DNA of 64,000 nt from Helicostylum pulchrum (Eukaryota > Mucoromycota > Mucoromycetes > Mucorales > Mucoraceae): assembly GCA_025677825.1 (NCBI GenBank), contig JAIXMO010000051.1, forward strand, positions 124,001 through 188,000, given 5' to 3'. Made by a program: the position numbers and the translations under genes. Under the pieces are notes generated by a model. It was not told where the DNA came from and ran no database searches. It worked only from the letters and a program-made list of their open reading frames with translations. This document shows positions 1 to 12,182 of this stretch, one piece after another (the stretch's first letter is position 1; the number at the start of each line of letters is the position of its first letter).

Positions 1-2632
1 TTTTAAAATGAAAAAAGTTCAAAGATAATCTCTACGGGCCAAAAAAGCAAGAGAGATTGCGTTACAAGTCGTACAATTTAGTGGAGCATCTGATAACAAA
101 AGAAAACAGCGCTCAACAAAAAAAAAAACCAACATTTTCTGAAAAATTATTAAAAAACTGATCAAAAAAAGGAAAATTGTTTCTGACCAAAACCTTTTTT
201 TCTTCTTTCAAACAAAACAACAAAATACGTTGCATTGTTTGTTTTCTTTTTTTTTTTCCTCTTTTGTTAGGTTATAGCGTTGATTTTTATTTTAAATATG
301 CGACCTGCAGCGAAGTAGTTATCAGATGGAACACACTTTTTAGTCTTTTTACGGGAAACAATCGTTGTAAAACTTTCTTGTATTTTATATATACAAATAT
401 AATGTTATATACATGTTTATATCAAGATGAATTCAATTTCTACGTTATATCCGTGTAAATTAATTCGGTTGCTCTAAAAACTTGTTGCTTCCGGATCTCC
501 CCCCACTTTCTATCCTTCCTTTTTTTTTTTTTCATACACCTAAAAATACATCGATTTATCCGAACTCCCGTTTGTTTCCTTTAAATGGTATAAAACGCAG
601 TGGCGACCTTTTGTTTACGTGGTAAACAAAAAACTCAACCCTACCCGTATTCAATTTAGAATAGACGAATCAGATGAGAGCGGGTATAGGTATTACACAC
701 GCCTAGTAGTTTAAATACTAGAAGGTGTTTATAACAACAATATATAAACGAAATAAACATAAACTAAAACAATATTTAGATAAGAGGTGTTTACATACAT
801 ACTTGGTAAGTGTGTAGATAGCTTGATTTATCTGATCAAAGTATTATATACGATATATTTTTTCTTTATAGGATTACCCTTTTTGTACTTTTTTTCTTTT
901 TTACAATAGACTTTATTGTTTACAGTTATACAAATGTGAAGCACTTTATAGATCAAAAGGGATACAATACACAGACAACAAGTACAGTTTATCAAATGAC
1001 TATTTAATATTTACTATACTTGCTTTTTTTTTAAAGAAAAAAAAAGATAACTAGACACAAGATCATTTGCTCTTTATTGTTTTCTGTATGAATCAACTTG
1101 AGCTAAGCTATTTAAGAGCCCCAGAACTTAATTATTGAAGCCCCATGAACAAAATTTTCAGATACCCCTCTCCAACAGACCTATACACAACATTTACCTC
1201 TCCCTCCCCCCCATTCATTTTTGTTTGTGAAATCTTTTTAAAAGTCAAAATGTCATTGTTACAATTGTTTTTTTTTTAGTATCGCTCGGATCTGGTTCCA
1301 CGCTGGAAAGGAAGCATGAGAAAAGCTTGTCAATACACATGACAAGGTGTGCACATTCCTTTTTTTTCCTTTCGCGAGCAACATTTCATGTGTGTATTAC
1401 CCTCTTGATGACTTCAATGCTATTTACTTCAATTCCAGTAAGACCTAAATAGAGTTGGTGCCAACGAACAAGAAAACAAAAACTTTCTCTCTTTTTTTCA
1501 AGTTGATTAAAAATGGAATTCCCTTTTTTCCTGTGTAAATGATAGAGTTCAGTTTATAATTCTGGTGTGGCTGAATAAAACCGTTTCTTTCTGACTAAGT
1601 TTTTTGTGTGGAGAAGGGGAAACATATAAGCGAATGCGTATTAATATTAAATGGTGAAACGAAACCTAACCTCAGAAGGTATTCTTTCTTGCACTTTCCG
1701 ACTTTTTTTATTGGTGTGCATATGATTTGGTAAATCCTTTATCGTCATGATTATCTCAATGTATTATGCTGATCCAGTTGTACGCTAGTAGTAGATGAAG
1801 ATCAATCTCCTGTATTACAATTCCAAAAAAAAAAAAAAGATGGTTGCATGTTACATTTAACTTTTTAAAAAAAAGCTTTGTAACATCCACTGGAATATTT
1901 ATCCGTAAAATATAAATGTCATTATAATAAATTTATATTAACTACGTTATCTCCATGCGAGATTAGATAGTAACTTCTTATCTTCCCAAGCGTGGTCCTG
2001 TTATTGGGAAACTGCAAACAAGGACTGCATACCCGTACACGAGGAACATTATAAATCCCGTTTACGTTCTTACATATTAAGAATCAAGTAACGCGATATG
2101 AGCCCATATGTATATGATACTTTTTTTTTTCCGCTGTAAGTTTAATAATAAATAGTAATAAGCGCGTTTTTACATTGGTATGATAGTTTCAGTAGTTGAT
2201 GATAATGCATAGTTTCAAGTTATGCTAGGTACCAAAAATATTTTTTTTCGGGAAAAGAAATACTGCGTTTTCCCTTTCCCCTCAAATTTTTAGTTTATAT
2301 GCACCGCTACGTATTAAAGTTTCATTCGTTACCTAGATACAGTTTCGATATATATATTGCAGCGAAGAGATATCTTATTTACGTGTGAAGAGATGGTCCT
2401 GTTCCGTGAATACCCAGCAAAAGTTGTTACATAATAACCTTGAATGAATATTCATATGATCTACCTACTAGATCATTTATCGACACTCTCAATCGATATA
2501 TTCTCATATTTAGTTTCAAAAAGGAAAAGGGACAGTAAAAAAAAAAAAGCGAGAGATAAATTATGAGAAAGGTTGCTCTATTTATATAGGATAGAGTTTT
2601 TGTACGAATCACAAGGTTCTTTTACCTTACCG
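1..2632. other. gene-poor AT-rich region
   Basis: No convincing coding exon, RNA gene or splice-linked ORF chain is visible. The stretch is dominated by A/T runs, and the short ORFs in it are low-complexity (poly-Phe or poly-Leu from T runs). The end nearest the foldback element has nothing that would make it part of that element. Confidence 0.5.
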
Positions 2633-3002
2633 ATCGGCTATTGAACAAAAAGTATATGAATTGGAGGCAATAGGAATCGATCGGGCCATCGGCAGTGCCC
2701 CTAAAAATATCAGCATTGCCCTGATATTATCGATACAGCAGATTTTTTTTTTTTACTACCTAATGAAAGCTTTTATTTTATCGACTCTTTACGGTAGTAT
2801 CGACTTTTTCACAGACGCTTAACAAATACTTATACTGACTTTCGCCCTCTCAGCTAGTAGTAAATCTAAACTTTTTTTTTTTACGTTAAAGACAGTCGTG
2901 TTTCAGCTGTCACGGTGAGTGTCGATATTTTTAGGTGTATTGCCGATGGCCCGATCGATTCCTATTGCCTCCAATTCATATACTTTTTGTTCAATAGCCG
3001 AT
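2633..3002. mobile_element. 370 bp foldback/MITE-like element
   Basis: Two inverted arms, 2633-2711 and 2924-3002, are each 79 nt long and match at 76 of 79 positions when one is reverse-complemented. About 212 bp of AT-rich, unrelated sequence lies between them and holds no transposase ORF. Long, almost perfect arms around a non-coding core are typical of non-autonomous foldback or MITE-type elements. I see no clear target-site duplication, so the superfamily is not assignable. The right arm reads into a short chance ORF (2919-3173). Confidence 0.7.
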
Positions 3003-3448
3003 TGTACCCTACTCAAGCGTAACATAATTTGTCCAGGTCTTTTTTACAGGCATAAGTATTCACAAGTTCTTGAGCAGTACGTAAATCTGCTTCTTCCGTC
3101 AGAAGATGAGATTCGTTTGTTATGTTGTAGGCCTGTCAACAATGAAAAAAACGGTTACATTAAATTGCGTTAAATCCAGTGATCAAGTTATAAAATGGTT
3201 TTTAGTAAAATAAAGGTATGTCGTATACTTTATGATAGGTAAGCAGTAATTGTATTTCACATTACTTAGATAAGGGGGGGGGGGATGTAACTTGAAGTGT
3301 TCTTTTATTTCAATGAATCCGAAAAAATAAAGTAAAATAAAAAGGTTACTGTTGTTGATTGTGGACCGACGGCGAGTTCATTGAAGATTCTTTCCTTCTC
3401 TTGACTATCAATATTAAATAAGTAAAAAGAAAAACGAAGCTGCAAAAC

Positions 3449-3697
3449 TTAAATGTTATACGTTATCATCTCTTTTTTAGCTTTTTCGAAAACATGTCTT
3501 AAATTTTCAAGGTATTTTTCAGCCGAGTCTCCCCATTTATAAACTAATAGTAGAATTAAAGCGTTGAACATGGCATCTGATGACTGACCTTCTTTTTTAC
3601 ATGTCGTAATAAAAAAATGGAAAATTCCTTCTATCGTCTGCATATCATCTTCAACATTAAGATAATCATCGACAACAAGTACTTCAATTAAACGCAT
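3449..3697 (-). CDS. hypothetical small protein, 82 aa
   Basis: Single open reading frame with an ATG at 3697-3695. The product is a balanced, mostly helical-looking 82-residue protein rich in Glu, Lys, Leu and Asp, with no signal peptide or transmembrane segment. It begins MRLIEVLVVDDYLN and has a central hydrophobic stretch ALILLLVYKW. Composition is much less AT-biased than that of the surrounding chance ORFs, which is the main reason to list it. I do not recognise the family. It could be a genuine small gene or the surviving exon of a larger one. No intron or neighbouring exon could be joined to it. Confidence 0.35.
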   Translation of the reverse strand: MRLIEVLVVDDYLNVEDDMQTIEGIFHFFITTCKKEGQSSDAMFNALILLLVYKWGDSAEKYLENLRHVFEKAKKEMITYNI

Positions 3698-4254
3698 TTT
3701 TAAATTAAGTAAAAAAAAAACGAAAGAAATATATAACTCTAACCGAAAGGTAAAACATCTACTTTGTTTAGTTCACATAGAATGGCAGCTTAATGAGCTA
3801 ATCATGGAACGCCCAACTTTGTGTAATATACATGAAATGTCTGAATTCTGATAGAGAACTATCCTCACTTCTAGCTAATAACCTACGCGTTACTGAAATA
3901 ATAGCTTGTTTGTAACGCAAATAACGCCAACTTCGTCATTCAGAAAACTCGAAACCGTTACCTTAATTATTTATTATAACTGCTTAAATTAGCAATGTTT
4001 TCTTATCTCAATGAGCTTTTTTTTTTCTTCGGCTGCTGTATTCATGCCAAACAATGGATTACAGGTACAAAAAAAGGAGTGAAGGTAATTTACAGTTTAT
4101 TTCTATGTATATGGTATTGTACAAAAATATGTCATAAAAAAACCAAGGAATAAAACATGTGTGTAAAGAAAGAGAAAATATAAATAGTATACAATATAGT
4201 GGATCAGCAGAGATTTTTTTTTAAAAAAAAACTTGTACATTGAAGGGAGGTTAT
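3698..4254. other. intergenic, 3' side of the ADAM-like gene
   Basis: No gene seen. It contains the presumed 3' untranslated region of the minus-strand metalloprotease and AT-rich spacer. Confidence 0.4.
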
Positions 4255-5956
4255 TTAAATGACACCCTCGTGATAAGGTCTTTGTTGGTTAGATCCATGA
4301 GGAGGAGGAGTAGGATATGTAGCAGGAGATTGAGGTGGAGGTGGAGGATATGCATTATTCGCAGGAGATGGAGAGAATGCTGGTGCTGGGGAATGAGGTG
4401 GAGGAGTAGAGACACCACCACGATTATTTTGTTGCCAGCTATTAGCGTTGTTTAATTCATAGCCATCTTGTTGACTATAAACAGGGAGAGGAGTTTGGGG
4501 ACCATAATTAGCACCGTTGTATTGAGCTGGATCCACCCATCCATTAGCAGGAGGAGGTGTGTAATAAGGTTGTTGTCCGTTAGGAGGAGGGGGAGGAGGA
4601 TAATAAGGAACCTGAGCATTATTATACTGACCGTACTGAGGTTGCTGTTGACCTGGGACAATATAGGTTGTGGTCTTTCCAATATTACGGTATCTTGAAG
4701 AACTTGAGTAGCAACAACAACGGAAAAGACAAAAGATGATTAATAAACCAACAAAAATAGCGACCGGAATTACAATTTGCTTGTTGTTGTCGATCCAGTT
4801 TTTAGCATTGTTACCAAAATTGTCTGAATTACATTTGCCCGCTTTACACGTACTGGCAACACCGCAAGGTGTACCGTCGATAAAGTTACCGGGAAACATG
4901 ATACATGAGAAGGAAGAGCGAGGGTCTTGACAGGTCACTTGACACCCGCTTTCGGCTCCGCAGGACTTCTTGATGCCTGAGGAGACACCACGAGCAACAC
5001 ATTGTGTATCTCGAGAGGTACATTGGCCAGAAGCACATTTAAGTCCCTTTGAGCAGGCAGTTAAATCGTCCTTGTATTTATCGGGAGGACAGTCGCCTGT
5101 TGTACCAGAACATACTTCTTCAATATCACATTCTGTAGAAGCTGCTCTACAAGTATAATTAGCTGGTCGAATCTGACAATTGTTACAGCAAAGATCATTG
5201 AAATCACTAAAAGGGAAGGCATTAATACAAAAAAGTTACTCTGCAACGCACAATATAAGACTTACTCGCAAACAGCACCAGGCTTAAATTTACAAGTTGC
5301 AGAATCACAACAAGCATTACTTTGTCCACCTGTATCACACTCTTCACCTTCTTCTTTAATACCATTACCGCACATTTTCAAAGTAGTGACAGTTCTAGTA
5401 CCAGGATCTATTTTTTTAAAAAAAAAATTAGCGTCATACTTTTCTTTTGTTTGTCTATTTAATAAAAAAACGTTACCTTCGATACAAGATAAAAATTCAG
5501 GAATGGCGTTACAGATGGTCTTGATACTACAGGGACTGAACGCATCAGAAGAGGCGTTACTGGTAGGGTTCATAAAGTATTCTCCTCCAGCGTCACATTG
5601 TGTGTCACTGTAAGGACAACATTGGCAAGAGCTGCCAGAACAAGGACAGTTTTGAGACGTACAATCGTGAATTGCACCTGCAACAAAAAAGGGATATTAA
5701 TAAAATAAATTATAAATGTTTTTGCTGTTTAAAAAACTTACCAAAACCATGACCAATTTCGTGAGCTACAACTTTCCATTCATCAAGAACTAGTAAAATG
5801 TGTTAGTATAGTGTATACGTATGCAAAAAAAAAAATCGACTTACTGATTGAAGATACACCAGTACCAGAAGTAGTTTGGCCTTTAACGCCCGAAGAACTA
5901 GCACCTGTGTTACAAACTTGACCTAACCAAGCGATACCAACCTCTGGGCCGGTACT

Positions 5957-5989
<33 letters not shown>

Positions 5990-7403
5990 TTAGTAACAAT
6001 GTGGGCAATTTTATATCGCGTGTAACACTCTTACGCGCAGTTTGTCATCAAGTGCCATAAACCAGCACCATCGTTACCGATTGAACCTCTCCAAGCACTA
6101 AAATCACTTAGACGGTCAGAAATCGTGTAAGTATTAGAGCATTGTTGATTCCAAAGCGTACGAGAAGAGGGTGCAGTAGGACATGTAGAATCCATAATAG
6201 TAATATTAATTAATCCGATAGCAACGTTAAACGAAGAACTGTAGGCTGAACTGACGGAATTCCAATTATTGATAATTTGAGAACGAGCATTATCTGATGT
6301 TTGATAATGTTTAACATATGTACAATCAGCAGCGACACCCATATAAAGAACTATTGATAAGCGTTGTTAGTTTCTTATTATTTATACGTGTGAAACACAA
6401 AAACAACAACTTACTTTTTTTAGTTGTAGGACAACCTGCGGGAGCTCGTTTGGATAGCGTTTTGCCGATATTTAAAGAACCATAGTTGTTGGTAACAGGT
6501 TTGATTGCAAATGGATCATGAATAATAGATCTATCTAATAAAGGGTTTGTGTGTGATAATTTATCGAATCCACAACCACTAGTACTGCTACCACTACTAT
6601 TGGGCAAATCTTTTTCGATTGTGTTGGAATCACGGTACATGATCATATGTACGCCGTTTGCGGATTGTAATTCTGCATCGTCCGATCTTTTAGTAAGTTG
6701 ATAATTATCGGTAAGTTTGACATGATGCGTATCTCCATAAATGCTAAAAGCCCCCTCAAACATGGGATAATCAAGTTCATGTCTATTTATAAAAGGAGTT
6801 AATTTTTTTTTTTTTTTTTTTATTATGGATTATTGTTGTTATTTTACTTTATATCATTTCGGACTATAATTCTAGCCCAACCTAATACACCCGGTTGATT
6901 TTCCATATCTTGTTCAGCTTGTAATCCAGAAAGCCACCAATGATCGGAATAGATATCGTCAATAACGTAACCCTGATATACTCGGTAATCTGAAGGGTTT
7001 ATTGCAGTCGACTTTCCTTGGTGATGAAATACAGCATTAGGATGAAATAAGTCAAGATTAGGAGTTAAATGTAAATAAATAGTCTTGTTGAAAGCATTGA
7101 CTGTAAGTCTTAAAGAGTCGTCGTATTCTAAAGAACGGACATTGGGTTGATAATGGTTATTTTCAGATATTCCTCTCTTTTCAAAAAAGTTGTTGGAACG
7201 TTGCGCTATATCTAGCTGTACACCGGAAATTGGTTCGACCCAAAGTAATTGTTTACTGTTTGCACTGTGACCTGAAGGATTTTTTAAAAAAAATGATTTG
7301 TTAGCTATCCTTTAAACAGCAAAAATTGACATGTTAGTTGTTTACATTTTACTAGAGAAAATAATAGTAAAGATAGGCATATTATCTTGCAGAAATAGTT
7401 CAT
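4255..7403 (-). CDS. ADAM-type zinc metalloprotease with disintegrin domain, 872 aa
   Basis: Nine exons (7403-7346, 7271-6848, 6782-6415, 6350-6035, 5954-5845, 5789-5742, 5677-5477, 5407-5266, 5206-4255) join in frame to 872 residues. Residues 1-18 are a signal peptide, followed by a propeptide-like region. The metzincin zinc site [12 protein letters not shown] lies at about 435-446, with a Met-turn after it (YFMNPTSN). A Cys-rich disintegrin domain (about 521-605, starting [15 protein letters not shown]) and a further Cys-rich segment precede one membrane helix (about 700-721). The cytoplasmic tail is 150 residues rich in Pro, Gln and Tyr with poly-Pro runs, suggesting SH3/WW partners. The order matches fungal membrane-anchored ADAM proteins, which act at the cell surface or in the secretory pathway. 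All three zinc-binding His and the catalytic Glu are present, so activity is expected. The start ATG was chosen because it opens the signal peptide; the frame upstream is only a poly-Phe run. Confidence 0.9.
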
Positions 7404-8772
7404 TATACAAAAAAAAAAAAAAAAAAAAGATGCAGAAAAAAAAGAAAGAAAACGAGCTAAAGAAATAGGGAAAAAAAAAAAAAAAAGTAACGAGTAATCA
7501 TAATTACTTTGCTTGGCCAATAAGAATCACGCGTCATTTTGGCACCGTGAACATTTTGTTCAATTCCAGGTATTCTTTTTTTAAAAAAAAAATGCCAAGA
7601 TTTAGAAAAGGAACTATTCTGACGTACACTAAGAAAAAAATGACACTTTCCAAAAATGGTTTGTCGTTTACAATGGCTGGTAAAGTTGCATAGAATCTCA
7701 TTACAGAGTCTTTCCCATTTCTTTTATCCAAGTTATCAGCAGTGTTTCTAGCTTCGGGTTCAATTGCGGGTTGTTTTTTTTAATTGCCACAAGCGTATTT
7801 TGTTCCTTAAGTGACGGTTAAGCTGCGCTTTCGAAATAGAATATCCTCATAAATTCTTTAAATAGCTCACTGATCATATCTTCAGAAGAAAGTTGGGAAT
7901 CCTTATCAAGCAGTTTTCGTCAAGTATATGTCTCGTGAGTTCAGTTGTGAAAGAGAGCTAGGATGACCAACATTTTTTTTTTTTTTTTTGAAAGTTTGTT
8001 ATGGCACTTCATTCGTTTCCTGATAACCTTTTTCACCGTCTCTGAGCAGTGCGAGAAGCTCAGCGCCAAGCAAACCCAACTATACCTCCTCTTTTCTTCA
8101 GCGCTTTCTAACATTCGATGCTTTTGTCAGCAGAAAAGTAAAATAATAAGGTACTTTCTGATGCGTATAACGCTCTTAATAGCTCAAAACGGGACAGATA
8201 AATCAACTGAAATAAAAAGAACTGGGAGTAAGGCTTAGCAAAATTAGTGAATTTATGTACTGTTTTTGTGTAAACTTTGGGCATAACCCCGAAAAATCCA
8301 GCTTAATAAAGAAAAACACTTGTTCCTCTTGGCAAGAAGCCAACATTCGACTATGTGGCGAGTATGAAGATCACTTGTTTCATATAAAAGTAATCAAGAA
8401 AGTGGCCTACAAGGAACATACATACAGCCAGAAATACAGTGAATCCCCCTTGCGTAAAATACAGCTATTTACATTTATAATTGATTTAATGGTATAAACT
8501 GGTTCTGTTAAGATATGTTCTCTTTTTTAAGACTGCTATTTTAAATGTAATGTACATAAAGGTTATAAGGTTCTTATTACAGACGTTTACTAACGTAGAG
8601 GTTACTTATAAAGGTTTTTATAGCAAATTAAAAGGTTTTCCAGTGATTTATTTGTAATGTGTAATGTTTCTTTGCAGTTGTTTAATTACACAGGGATCAC
8701 AAAGTGAATGAATGTTTCTCGTTAAAGATGGTTTCTATTCACAAGAAAATCATATAAAGTATATGAACTTAC
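7404..8772. other. intergenic with possible degraded coding pieces
   Basis: No complete gene is supported. On the minus strand around 7640-7790 a 50-residue stretch containing VMRFYATLPAIVNDKPFLES has protein-like composition, but I cannot join it to any exon and do not recognise it. On the plus strand two short ORFs (7963-8238, 8255-8497) look like chance frames. The rest is AT-rich. Confidence 0.35.
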
Positions 8773-9154
8773 TCCTCTACATCAATTCTGATTGATCTAA
8801 AGTCAAATACGTGACTGAAAACACTGGACGCCTTTACGTGTTTATTATTTGAGTCTCCTTCGATCGCCAGTCTCTGGCGTAAACCCAGCTCTCTTTGGAC
8901 CCTAGCAAGTAACGACTTTAGATGGGCAATATCGATTTCGACGTACTTATACGTAAATGAGTATAAAGGTACAAGATTGAATAGCTTGTATTTTTTATCG
9001 ATGCAGGTTGCTCAGGTCTGAAACAATCTTCAATCCGAATATTTTCGTCGTTATTGGCATCCAAGTAAGCCCTAGAAGAGCGAACCTGCTCTCTTGTTCT
9101 TCCATTGTGTTTAAAGGGGAATAAAGTGGCGCAATATGTGTCAGGGTCGACCAT
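8773..9154 (-). CDS. unrecognised coding region, at least two exons
   Basis: A minus-strand ATG at 9154-9152 opens a reading frame (start MVDPDTYCATLFPFKHNG) with a TATA-like TATATA about 25 bp upstream. Roughly 50 codons have normal, not AT-driven, composition. A second open block at about 8945-8773 encodes some 57 residues including LKSLLARVQRELGLRQRL. It has no stop and ends at a strong GTAAGT donor at 8772, so it looks like a real exon. The intron joining the blocks (about 8946-9030) could not be placed with confidence, and no convincing exon was found after the 8772 donor. It may be a gene with unresolved structure or a decayed gene. The family is not recognised. Confidence 0.4.
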
Positions 9155-9748
9155 TAAGCTAAGCAGAGGGTGGGTATATATTGGGAAGGGGAATATACTT
9201 TACGAGTTAATTAGCAGAAGCAAGGTAGTAGATTGCTTAATTTACAAAATAGTTTATTTAGATAAGATAATTTGACGAAGGGAAAAAAGTAAATGATGTA
9301 GTATTTATACGAAAATATAAAATACAAAATATAAGGAGAGAAATAGTACAATGAAAAGTAACTATCGGACTGTATAAAAAAATGCATGGTCGTACATGGT
9401 GCATCCGAATTGTTGTATATATTTCGGGGACCATCCGAAACGGTACGATTCTACAGTGCTGGGAAAGCCGAATCGTAAACCAAAGCAAAGGATCATGTTC
9501 CAACGAGATATGTTATAAAAATGTCTTATAAAAAAAGACAGATAGTTACAGCACAAACCAAATCGTAAAAAAAAAAAAAAAAAAAATGTTTTTTTTTGTA
9601 TTTAAAAAAAATAGGTGGAAACCTCTGCCAAAGTTCCCTCCCCTTTTTTCTTTTTTTTTTAAAAAAAAATGGCCGCTTTTGCTGGACGTGTAAATAGAAG
9701 ATCAAAGTGATGAAAAAATAATAATGCAAATTTTATTGTAAGAAAAAA
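9155..9748. other. intergenic, beta-adaptin 3' region
   Basis: No gene seen. Overlapping minus-strand ORFs at 9258-9556 read the same bases in two frames and have no splice or family support. Several long A and T homopolymers occur between 9567 and 9670. Confidence 0.4.
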
Positions 9749-12011
9749 TTACTGTAAAAGATCAGTGGAATATGGGTTATTAGTTTGATTAGGTACAACA
9801 CGGTTATTACTTGTGGCAGCATTATAGCTCCAATCATTAAATTGAGCAGTTGCTTGCTGCTGTTGAGCTTGGTATTGTTCTTGAGGTTGTTGTTGTTGAG
9901 CAGGAGGAGCTTGGTATGGTTCTTGAGGTTTTTGTTGTGGTGGTGATTGGAAGGGTTTTTGTCCACTTCTAGTTTGAAGAGCAGGAGAGGGTAACAAATA
10001 ACGAGGTTTATAACGGTTGATAAAGGCCGTAGGACTCTTGTGATAAATAGAAGCTAATGAACCTACATGAAGCAATAACTCATCCAGGAAATTGGGATCC
10101 AAGTTATCACTTTCAGTTGTAATAGCAGGTTTATCAGACAAGACCACAGCTTTTGCAGCAGCAGGATCAGTTGAAAGTAAACGCCAGTAGATATAACCAC
10201 GATCACGTAAATCAGGGTTATCTACTTCTTCTGTAGCCCATTTTAATACTTTGGGTACCAGCTCTTGGCCTACTGTAGGTCTTTGTACAAACAATTTGAC
10301 AGTAGCAGTTAATAAAGCCAATTGTACTTCATAGGGCTCTTCCAAAAAGGTGTATAAAAAGTCATCCAAGAGTTGATCAGCATTTTCAATTCTATCAGCG
10401 TACTGTCCAATAATCCAGATCATGGAAGCCTTGGCTTCAGGTTCGTCAAGATCATCCAGGTTTTCACAAAGTGTTGAAATAATGCTCTCGTATTGGTTAG
10501 GGTATTTTCTAAAGATATCACGAATAACAATAATTGCTTCTTGAACAACGTAATTGACTTTGGTTTGAATTAATTCTAATAATGCTGCAATACATCTATC
10601 AGCTGCTGATTCAAGCTTGACGGCTAATCTACCAATTGCTCTAACAGCCTTTCTAACAAAATCTACATCTACTTCTGCAGCATATCTACAATTTATAAAG
10701 TATATGAGCATATTTACGTCTTACAATAACCAAAGGTAAAACCTTACTCTTTCAATTCGTTCAATACTAAATCTACATTTTTATCATTTGCCAATCGAAA
10801 GATAATTTCCAATTTACCTAATTTGACACAAATAGGATCATCGTATTTACAGAAAAAGACCTTGATATCATTCTTGAGAATTTCAGGTCTTCTTTGAATG
10901 ATCAATTGAATATTACGTAAAGCAACGTACTGTACTTCATAACCAGAAGCTAATAAGGTGACTAAAGGAGGACCTAATTTTCTACAGAACTGACTGATTT
11001 CTTCTTCGTTGGACATGTAGTTCATTAAATACATCATTACTTTGGTCGCAGTTAAAACAACTCCAGAATTAGCGTGTTGTAAACGAGGTGAAATACGTTC
11101 TGCCAACATTTCGGCGTCGCCTGCTTCTTGAGGAACGTAATACATGAGTGCTTCCAAGATATATGTCTGACCCCATCTACACGTTTATATACATTAATAA
11201 TCGTTTACTTATGTGCATATACATATATATTCTTACTCTGAACATTCTCCTAATGCAGCAACGAGTTTACTAGCAATAGAATGATTTAATCTTAATTGAA
11301 TAGTATCGGAACGTTCAGAAATCTCGGTTAATGCAGCGACAGCATTGGCAACTACCTACGTATAAAAAAAAAAAGTCAGAGAAAAAAGAAATTGGCTTGA
11401 GGGTAAAAATGTATAACTTTACTGTAGGATTAGGGTCTGCTAATAAATCTCGCAACATATCTACAAAATGTTCACTTTCGACTAATACTCTGTCATACAC
11501 GTATAATTTAGCAACACAAGTAGCAGCAGTCTTTCGAACATAGGGGTCTCTATCTCGAAGACTATGTCTTAATGGATCTACCAATACATCAATGATTTTC
11601 TCTACTTGGATATAACCCATGGTACGAATAGCTAAGGCACGAATTAAAGGGTTAGGGTCCTCTACGTCCTTGATAAACATGGAGATGGCCATCACGGTCA
11701 TGTCAGGTTTTGTTCTTGCGTAATTGATAATATATAAATAAACCATCTTTTTAATTTCTAGTACGGGTACTTGCATCACGTTAAGAATATCGGGGAAAAG
11801 TGGAGACATGTCGTTTCCCATGGTCATGTTGGCTACAATTTTCTTCATCACCGTCTTTTTACGTTGATGCTTTTGATCTCTCTTTTCAGAGGTTAACTCG
11901 GCACGAAGTTCCTGAATTTTACCTACAATGAGTTTAGCTTTTTTTTTTTTTTTGGGAGATATTGTGAATATGTTGTTATGTACCTCTTTGGAAATACTTT
12001 GCGTCAGACAT
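9749..12011 (-). CDS. AP-1/AP-2 type beta adaptin, 670 aa, no appendage domain
   Basis: Five exons (12011-11984, 11922-11423, 11355-11237, 11176-10748, 10685-9749) give 670 residues starting [19 protein letters not shown]. Residues 1 to about 580 form the helical HEAT-type adaptin trunk, with strongly conserved segments such as [17 protein letters not shown] and [15 protein letters not shown]. The last 80 or so residues are a Gln/Pro-rich hinge. The protein ends there, so the C-terminal ear found in animal beta adaptins is absent, which agrees with the shorter fungal Apl subunits. The product is the large beta subunit of a clathrin adaptor for trans-Golgi/endosome (AP-1, Apl2) or plasma membrane (AP-2, Apl1) traffic. 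Sequence alone did not let me choose between the two. It is transcribed divergently from the TatD-like gene. Confidence 0.93.
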
Positions 12012-12182
12012 GGTTTATTTAATATGTTTGAATAAGAAAAGGAAACAATTAATTGCTTGGTACAACCCTTTTTCTTCTTTTCTATATTACAGGTCCGAAT
12101 TAAACAGCACACATACACGTTCTTCTTTTTTTTTTTAGTTTCTCTTTTTTTTTTTAGTTTTTCCCGTTTAACGTAAAAGATA
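12012..12182. promoter_or_regulatory. shared divergent promoter region, beta adaptin / TatD-like
   Basis: Only 171 bp separate the two opposed start codons, so both promoters and 5' leaders must lie here. It contains pyrimidine (T/C) runs upstream of the TatD-like ATG, as in many fungal promoters. No clear TATA box is visible for either direction. Confidence 0.5.

Noticed and set aside
2919..3173. 84-codon plus-strand frame starting in the foldback element
   Set aside because: The first third is the inverted-repeat arm itself and the start codon depends on the insertion; treated as a chance frame.
4240..4698. plus-strand Arg/Ile-rich frames opposite the ADAM tail
   Set aside because: They mirror the Pro/Gln-rich repeat on the coding strand and have no protein-like composition.
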